Shown: piece by piece, positions 44,678 to 48,938 of the stretch | Numbering within the stretch: the first letter of the stretch is position 1 | How the letters are laid out: every line of letters begins with the position of its first letter | Assembly: GCF_014651135.1 (NCBI RefSeq) | Contig: NZ_BMWH01000038.1 | Span: 1 to 48,938, forward strand | DNA length: 48,938 bases | Source: Streptomyces echinoruber | GTDB lineage: Bacteria; Actinomycetota; Actinomycetes; Streptomycetales; Streptomycetaceae | Direction: 5' to 3' | Position numbers and translations under genes: made by a program | The notes under the pieces: generated by a model | The model's database searches: none | Told to the model about the DNA's origin: nothing | Seen by the model: the letters and a program-made list of their open reading frames with translations, nothing else

Positions 44678-45763
44678 TCAGCCGACGACCGTCCAGGTGT
44701 CGCCGCCCGCGAGGAGCGCGGCCAGGTCGCCCTTGCCCTTCTGCTCGATCGCCGTGTCCAGCTGGTCGGCCATCTGCGTGTCGTACACCGGCCGCTCCAC
44801 CGAGCGGAACACGCCGATCGGGGTGTGGTGCAGCGTGTCCGGGTCGGCCAGGCGGGAGAGCGCGAACGCCGTGGTCGGGGAGGCGGCGTGGGCGTCGTGG
44901 ACCAGGACGTCGGCCTCGTTCTCCGGCGTGACCGTGACGACCCGCAGGTCGCCGGTCAGCGGATCCCGGACCACCCCGCGGGAGCCGTCGCGGCCGAAGC
45001 GGATCGGCCGGCCGTGCTCCAGGCGGATCACGGCCTCCTCGGCCTGCTGCTTGTCCTTCAGGACGTCGAAGGCGCCGTCGTTGAAGATGTTGCAGTTCTG
45101 GTAGATCTCGATCAGCGCCGTGCCCGGGTGGCGGGCGGCGGCCCGCAGCACCTCGGTGAGGTGCTTGCGGTCGGAGTCGATCGTGCGGGCCACGAACGAC
45201 GCCTCCGCGCCCAGCGCCAGCGAGACCGGGTTGAACGGCGCGTCCAGCGAGCCCATCGGCGTCGACTTGGTGATCTTGCCGATCTCGGAGGTCGGGCTGT
45301 ACTGGCCCTTGGTCAGGCCGTAGATCCGGTTGTTGAACAGCAGGATCTTCAGGTTGACGTTGCGGCGCAGGGCGTGGATGAGGTGGTTGCCGCCGATCGA
45401 CAGCGCGTCGCCGTCACCGGTGACCACCCACACGCTCAAATCGCGCCGGGAGGTCGCCAGGCCGGTGGCGATGGCGGGGGCGCGGCCGTGGATGGAGTGC
45501 ATCCCGTAGGTGTTCATGTAGTACGGGAAGCGTGAGGAGCAGCCGATGCCGGAGACGAAGACGATGTTCTCCCGCGCCAGGCCCAGCTCCGGCATGAAGC
45601 CCTGCACGGCCGCCAGGATCGCGTAGTCGCCGCAGCCGGGGCACCAGCGCACCTCCTGGTCGGACTTGAAGTCCTTCATGGACTGCTTGGCCTCGGCCTT
45701 GGGCACCAGGGAGAGCGCGTCGACGGTCCCGGCGCCCTCCGTGGCCGTGGTCGTCTCAGGCAT
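44678..45763 (-). CDS. korB: 2-oxoglutarate/2-oxoacid:ferredoxin oxidoreductase beta subunit
   Basis: The 361-residue catalytic subunit binds thiamine diphosphate and one [4Fe-4S] cluster. Cluster ligands lie in RWCPGCGDYAI (Cys41, Cys44) with Cys75 in GIGCSSRF and a later cysteine in YQNCNIF. The ThDP motif GDGDALSIGGNH (116-127) ends in LLFNNRIYGLTKGQYSPTS, a stretch typical of 2-oxoglutarate-type enzymes. It overlaps korA by 8 bases. With KorA it oxidises a 2-oxoacid, most likely 2-oxoglutarate, to acyl-CoA while reducing ferredoxin; in actinobacteria it complements the 2-oxoglutarate dehydrogenase complex. Confidence 0.94.
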   Translation of the reverse strand: MPETTTATEGAGTVDALSLVPKAEAKQSMKDFKSDQEVRWCPGCGDYAILAAVQGFMPELGLARENIVFVSGIGCSSRFPYYMNTYGMHSIHGRAPAIATGLATSRRDLSVWVVTGDGDALSIGGNHLIHALRRNVNLKILLFNNRIYGLTKGQYSPTSEIGKITKSTPMGSLDAPFNPVSLALGAEASFVARTIDSDRKHLTEVLRAAARHPGTALIEIYQNCNIFNDGAFDVLKDKQQAEEAVIRLEHGRPIRFGRDGSRGVVRDPLTGDLRVVTVTPENEADVLVHDAHAASPTTAFALSRLADPDTLHHTPIGVFRSVERPVYDTQMADQLDTAIEQKGKGDLAALLAGGDTWTVVG

Positions 45764-47687
45764 CGATGGCCTCCTTGAGGGCCGTGGCGAGCTGCTCGGC
45801 CTTGAACGGCAGCCCGCGCACCTGGGTGAGGGACTGCGCGTCGATCAGGTACTTGGCACGGATCAGGGTGGCGAGCTGGCCGAGGTTCATCTCGGGGATC
45901 ACCACCTTGGGGTAACGCTTCAGCACGGCACCGAGATTCCGCGGGAACGGGTTGAGGTGGCGCAGGTGGGCCTGGGCCACCTGCTCGCCCGCCGTCCGCA
46001 GCCGCCGCACCGCCGCGGTGATCGGCCCGTACGTCGACCCCCAGCCCAGCACCAGCAGCCGTGCCTCGCCGCTCGGGTCGTCGACCTCCACGTCCGGCAC
46101 CTCGATGCCGTCCACCTTGGCCTGCCGGGTGCGGACCATGAAGTCGTGGTTCTCGGGGTCGTAGGAGATATTGCCGGAGCCGTCCTGCTTCTCGATGCCG
46201 CCGATGCGGTGCTCCAGGCCCGGCGTGCCCGGCACCGCCCACGGGCGGGCCAGGGTCTCGGGGTCGCGCTTGTAGGGCCAGAACACCTCGGTGCCGTCGT
46301 CCAGGGTGTGGTTGGGGCCCTGCGCGAACCGCACCCTGAGGTCCGGCAGCTCGTCCAGGTCCGGGATGCGCCACGGCTCGGAGCCGTTGGCCAGGTAGCC
46401 GTCGGACAGCAGCATCACCGGGGTGCGGTAGGTCAGCGCGATCCGGGCCGCCTCCAGGGCGGCGTCGAAGCAGTCGGCCGGGGTGCGCGGCGCGACCACC
46501 GGCACCGGTGCCTCGCCGTTGCGGCCGTACATCGCCTGCAGCAGGTCCGCCTGCTCGGTCTTGGTGGGCAGGCCGGTCGACGGGCCGCCGCGCTGGATGT
46601 CCACCACCAGCAGCGGCAGCTCCAGGGAGACCGCCAGGCCGATCGTCTCGCTCTTCAGCGCGATGCCGGGCCCGGAGGTCGTGGTCACCGCCAGCGAGCC
46701 GCCGAACGCGGCGCCCAGGGCGGCGCCGATGCCCGCGATCTCGTCCTCCGCCTGGAAGGTGCGCACCCCGAAGTTCTTGTGCCGGCTCAGCTCGTGCAGG
46801 ATGTCGGAGGCCGGGGTGATCGGGTACGAGCCGAGGAACAGCGGCAGGTCCGCCTGGTGGGAGGCGGCGATCAGGCCGTAGGCCAGGGCCAGGTTGCCGG
46901 AGATGTTGCGGTAGGTGCCCGGCGGGAACGCCTTCGCGGCCGGCGCGATCTCGTAGGAGACCGCGAAGTCCTCCGTGGTCTCGCCGAAGTTCCAGCCCGC
47001 CCGGAAGGCGGCGATGTTCGCCTCGGCGATCTGCGGTCTGCGCGCGAACTTCTTGCGCAGGAACGCCTCGGTGCCCTCGGTGGGCCGGTGGTACATCCAG
47101 CTCAGCAGGCCCAGCGCGAACATGTTCTTGCTGCGCTCGGCCTCCTTGCGGGTCAGCTCGAAGTCCTTCAGCGCCTCCACCGTCAGCGTGGTCAGCGGCA
47201 CCGGGTGGACGCGGTAGCCGTCCAGCGAGCCGTCCTCGAGCGGGTTGGCGGCGTAGCCGACCTTCTGCAGCGCCCGCTTGCCGAACTCGTCCGTGTTGAC
47301 GATGATCTCCGCGCCCCGCGGCAGGTCGCCGAGGTTCGCCTTCAGCGCCGCCGGGTTCATCGCCACCAGCACGTTGGGCCGGTCGCCCGGGGTGAGGATG
47401 TCGTGGTCGGCGAAGTGGAGCTGGAAGGACGACACGCCCGGCAGGGTGCCTGCGGGGGCCCGGATCTCGGCGGGGAAGTTCGGCAGCGTCGACAGGTCGT
47501 TGCCGAAGGAGGCCGTCTCCGAGGTGAACCGGTCACCGGTGAGCTGCATGCCGTCACCCGAGTCCCCCGCGAACCGGATGACCACCCGGTCCAGGCGGCG
47601 CACGTCCTTCGTTCCGGCCGCCCTGCGCTGCTCTCCGACGGCGGCTCCGCCGGTCTGCTCGGTGGGGCTACTGACCTGGCTGGTCAC
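45756..47687 (-). CDS. korA: 2-oxoglutarate/2-oxoacid:ferredoxin oxidoreductase alpha subunit (gamma-alpha fusion)
   Basis: The 643-residue protein starts with GTG at 47687, with AAGGAGGT 8 bases upstream, one of the strongest ribosome sites here. The gamma domain (about 32-210, VIRFAGDSGDGMQLTGDRFT) is fused to the alpha domain (about 225-600), which begins near YPITPASDIL and holds TFQAEDEIAGIGAALGAA, TTTSGPGIALKSETIGLAV and DIQRGGPSTGLPTKTEQADL. This gamma-alpha fusion is usual for actinobacterial KorA. It partners KorB as an alpha2beta2 enzyme. No ferredoxin gene lies beside the pair. Confidence 0.95.
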   Translation of the reverse strand: MTSQVSSPTEQTGGAAVGEQRRAAGTKDVRRLDRVVIRFAGDSGDGMQLTGDRFTSETASFGNDLSTLPNFPAEIRAPAGTLPGVSSFQLHFADHDILTPGDRPNVLVAMNPAALKANLGDLPRGAEIIVNTDEFGKRALQKVGYAANPLEDGSLDGYRVHPVPLTTLTVEALKDFELTRKEAERSKNMFALGLLSWMYHRPTEGTEAFLRKKFARRPQIAEANIAAFRAGWNFGETTEDFAVSYEIAPAAKAFPPGTYRNISGNLALAYGLIAASHQADLPLFLGSYPITPASDILHELSRHKNFGVRTFQAEDEIAGIGAALGAAFGGSLAVTTTSGPGIALKSETIGLAVSLELPLLVVDIQRGGPSTGLPTKTEQADLLQAMYGRNGEAPVPVVAPRTPADCFDAALEAARIALTYRTPVMLLSDGYLANGSEPWRIPDLDELPDLRVRFAQGPNHTLDDGTEVFWPYKRDPETLARPWAVPGTPGLEHRIGGIEKQDGSGNISYDPENHDFMVRTRQAKVDGIEVPDVEVDDPSGEARLLVLGWGSTYGPITAAVRRLRTAGEQVAQAHLRHLNPFPRNLGAVLKRYPKVVIPEMNLGQLATLIRAKYLIDAQSLTQVRGLPFKAEQLATALKEAIDA

Positions 47688-47907
47688 TGAACTGGACCTC
47701 CTTCGAGGCGGCTGGGTGAGGTCGGCCCTCCCGCAGACCTTCCTTCTTCAACCCTACGTCGGTAAGGGTCGCCTTCCTTGTGCCGTTCGCATGGTGGACG
47801 TGCCGGTGAGACGTGGGACGGCTGTGTCTGCTGCATCCTCACGGTGCCTCTCCCCCCTCGGCTCGCGCTGGTGCCCGGCTCGGCGATCGTGGTCCAGTGT
47901 CACGCGT

Positions 47908-48588
47908 TCAGGAGTTGAGGTAGGTCAGAACCGCGAGAACACGCCGGTGATCCCCTTCGCTCGGCGACAGGCCGAGCTTGAGGAAGATGTTGCTGACGTG
48001 CTTCTCCACCGCGCCGTCGCTGACCACGAGCTGCCGGGCGATCGCCGAGTTCGTGCGGCCCTCCGCCATCAGGGCGAGCACCTCGCGCTCGCGGGGGGTG
48101 AGACCGGCCAGCACGTCCTGCTTGCGGCTGCGGCCGAGGAGCTGCGCGACCACCTCCGGGTCCAGGGCCGTCCCGCCCCCGGCCACCCGCACCACCGCGT
48201 CCACGAACTCCCGCACCTCGGCGACCCGGTCCTTGAGCAGGTAGCCCACGCCGCGGCTGGAGCCGGCCAGCAGCTCGGTGGCGTACCGCTCCTCCACGTA
48301 CTGCGACAGCACCAGCACCCCCAGGTCCGGGTGGGCCCGGCGCAGCCGCACCGCCGCCCGCACCCCCTCGTCGGTGTGCGTCGGCGGCATGCGCACGTCG
48401 GCGACCACGACGTCCGGCAGCGCGTCCCGGCCGGCCAGCTCGGTGATCGTCTCGACCAGCGCGTCCCCGTCGCCGACCCCGGCGACCACCTCGTGCCCCC
48501 GGTCGGTCAACAGCCGGGTCAGGCCCTCCCGGAGCAGCACCGAGTCCTCGGCGATGACCACCCGCACCCTGTCCTTCACGTCCTCCAC
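47908..48588 (-). CDS. NarL/FixJ-family response regulator
   Basis: With the GTG at 48588 the regulator has 226 residues; the frame stays open upstream to 48792 but that extension is Pro-rich and overlaps promoter-like DNA, and a GTG at 48579 is an alternative. The receiver domain has acidic Glu14-Asp15, phospho-acceptor Asp64 (VVADVRMP), Ser95 and Lys120. The LuxR-type helix-turn-helix is at about 163-206 (LTPREREVLALMAEGRTN...VEKHVSNIFLKLGL). It should dimerise on phosphorylation and bind DNA. The kinase gene lies directly upstream on the same strand; the regulon is unknown. Confidence 0.93.
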   Translation of the reverse strand: MEDVKDRVRVVIAEDSVLLREGLTRLLTDRGHEVVAGVGDGDALVETITELAGRDALPDVVVADVRMPPTHTDEGVRAAVRLRRAHPDLGVLVLSQYVEERYATELLAGSSRGVGYLLKDRVAEVREFVDAVVRVAGGGTALDPEVVAQLLGRSRKQDVLAGLTPREREVLALMAEGRTNSAIARQLVVSDGAVEKHVSNIFLKLGLSPSEGDHRRVLAVLTYLNS

Positions 48589-48666
48589 GCTTCCGGCCCC
48601 CACACCCCGTACGTCCGTCCACCGGACCCGCCGCCCGGCTGTGCCCTGCGCAACAGGTCCAGCATT

Positions 48667-48710
48667 CCAGTATTCGGAGGGGGGTGGGGGGAGGGCGCCG
48701 GGAATACTGG
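48667..48710. promoter_or_regulatory. Inverted repeat CCAGTATTC flanking a G-rich tract
   Basis: CCAGTATTC (48667-48675) and GAATACTGG (48702-48710) form perfect 9-bp arms around a 26-base centre dominated by ggaggggggtggggggaggg. It lies 79-122 bases upstream of the response-regulator start, in the kinase-regulator gap. It may be an operator pair or a G-quadruplex-prone element on the template strand. Confidence 0.5.
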
Positions 48711-48809
48711 GGAGTTCACGGGGGCGCGCACGGCCCCGCGGTACGGCCGGCGGGCCGTACGCCGGCATTGTCGGCGGGGCGTGCGCCGGCACCGTCGGCG
48801 GGCCGGTCG

Positions 48810-48938
48810 TCAGTCCCGTGCCGTCCGCTCCCGCCAGGGCAGCTCGGCCGTCACGCGGGTCGGGCCGCCGGCCGGGGAGTCCACCACCAGGACGCCGTCG
48901 ACGGCGTCGAGGCGTTCGGCGAGGCCGCGCAGGCCGGT
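48810..48938 (-). CDS. C-terminal end of a sensor histidine kinase (partial)
   Basis: Only the last 42 codons and the TGA stop are in the window. The reading begins TGLRGLAERLDAVDGVLVVD and continues SPAGGPTRVTAELPWRER. GLRGLAERL...G.L.V.SP.GGPT.V.AELP is the end of the HATPase_c domain of NarL-partner (HisKA_3) kinases, covering the G2-box region and last strands. It is 221 bases upstream of the response regulator on the same strand and is its likely partner. Confidence 0.88.
   Translation of the reverse strand, partial: TGLRGLAERLDAVDGVLVVDSPAGGPTRVTAELPWRERTARD

Noticed and set aside
47688..47907. tRNA or small RNA in the korA/response-regulator gap
   Set aside because: No cloverleaf, no TTC-loop sequence and no clear hairpin; only weak promoter-like hexamers such as TAGGGT on the minus strand.
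48589..48792. A 68-residue N-terminal extension of the response regulator
   Set aside because: Pro/Arg-rich, unlike receiver-domain proteins, and it spans the inverted repeat and G-rich tract; the GTG at 48588 sits at the usual distance from the receiver domain.

Overview
The window is high-GC actinobacterial DNA, almost certainly the chromosome of a Streptomyces. The evidence is extreme third-position GC, many GTG starts, translationally coupled operons with GTGA/ATGA overlaps, futalosine-type menaquinone genes, a complete 14-gene nuo operon and many long GC-rich hairpins. I found no insertion sequence, prophage, rRNA, tRNA or CRISPR array.

Layout. 1-2819: the 3' end of a probable mqnC, a short amidohydrolase-like protein, a GH18-type lipoprotein (minus strand) and menG, the last methyltransferase of menaquinone synthesis. 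3018-5452: a small PASTA-like protein and a GNAT acetyltransferase (minus), then a geranylgeranyl-reductase-family flavoprotein (plus), a candidate menaquinone side-chain reductase. 5465-7165: strong terminators, a secreted NlpC/P60 endopeptidase (minus) and a long regulatory region with a Rex-type operator. 7166-23302: nuoA to nuoN in canonical order. 23303-26490: a duplicated terminator, a two-helix SLATT-like membrane protein with a different base composition, and recQ. 26605-29152: an M56 peptidase and fumarylacetoacetase (minus). 29542-33374: an ATP-grasp ligase, an FMO-like flavoprotein and a HAD phosphatase. 33538-34266: a secreted lytic transglycosylase behind a c-di-AMP (ydaO-type) riboswitch. 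34778-39550: a long-chain polyprenyl diphosphate synthase, then an exported LolA-like protein with a two-component ABC-2 transporter. 39684-44387: an FMN reductase, a divergent pair of unknown genes (degenerate P-loop protein and Pro-rich/TPR-like protein), a VOC protein and a RarD permease. 44678-48938: korAB, a LuxR-type response regulator and the end of its probable histidine kinase.

Taken together, much of the window serves respiration with menaquinone. It encodes ring synthesis (mqnC, menG), side-chain synthesis (polyprenyl synthase), probable side-chain saturation (reductase) and the enzyme that reduces the quinone (complex I). Complex I appears to be controlled by the NADH/NAD+ sensor Rex. 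KorAB may supply reduced ferredoxin.

The least explained items are the divergent pair around 41 kb, the ATP-grasp/flavoprotein pair around 30-32 kb, the SLATT-like gene, and a recurring pattern of short tandem-repeat arrays at gene 3' ends, two of which contain the stop codon itself. All identifications come from reading the sequence and from memory of the families. No database search was run.
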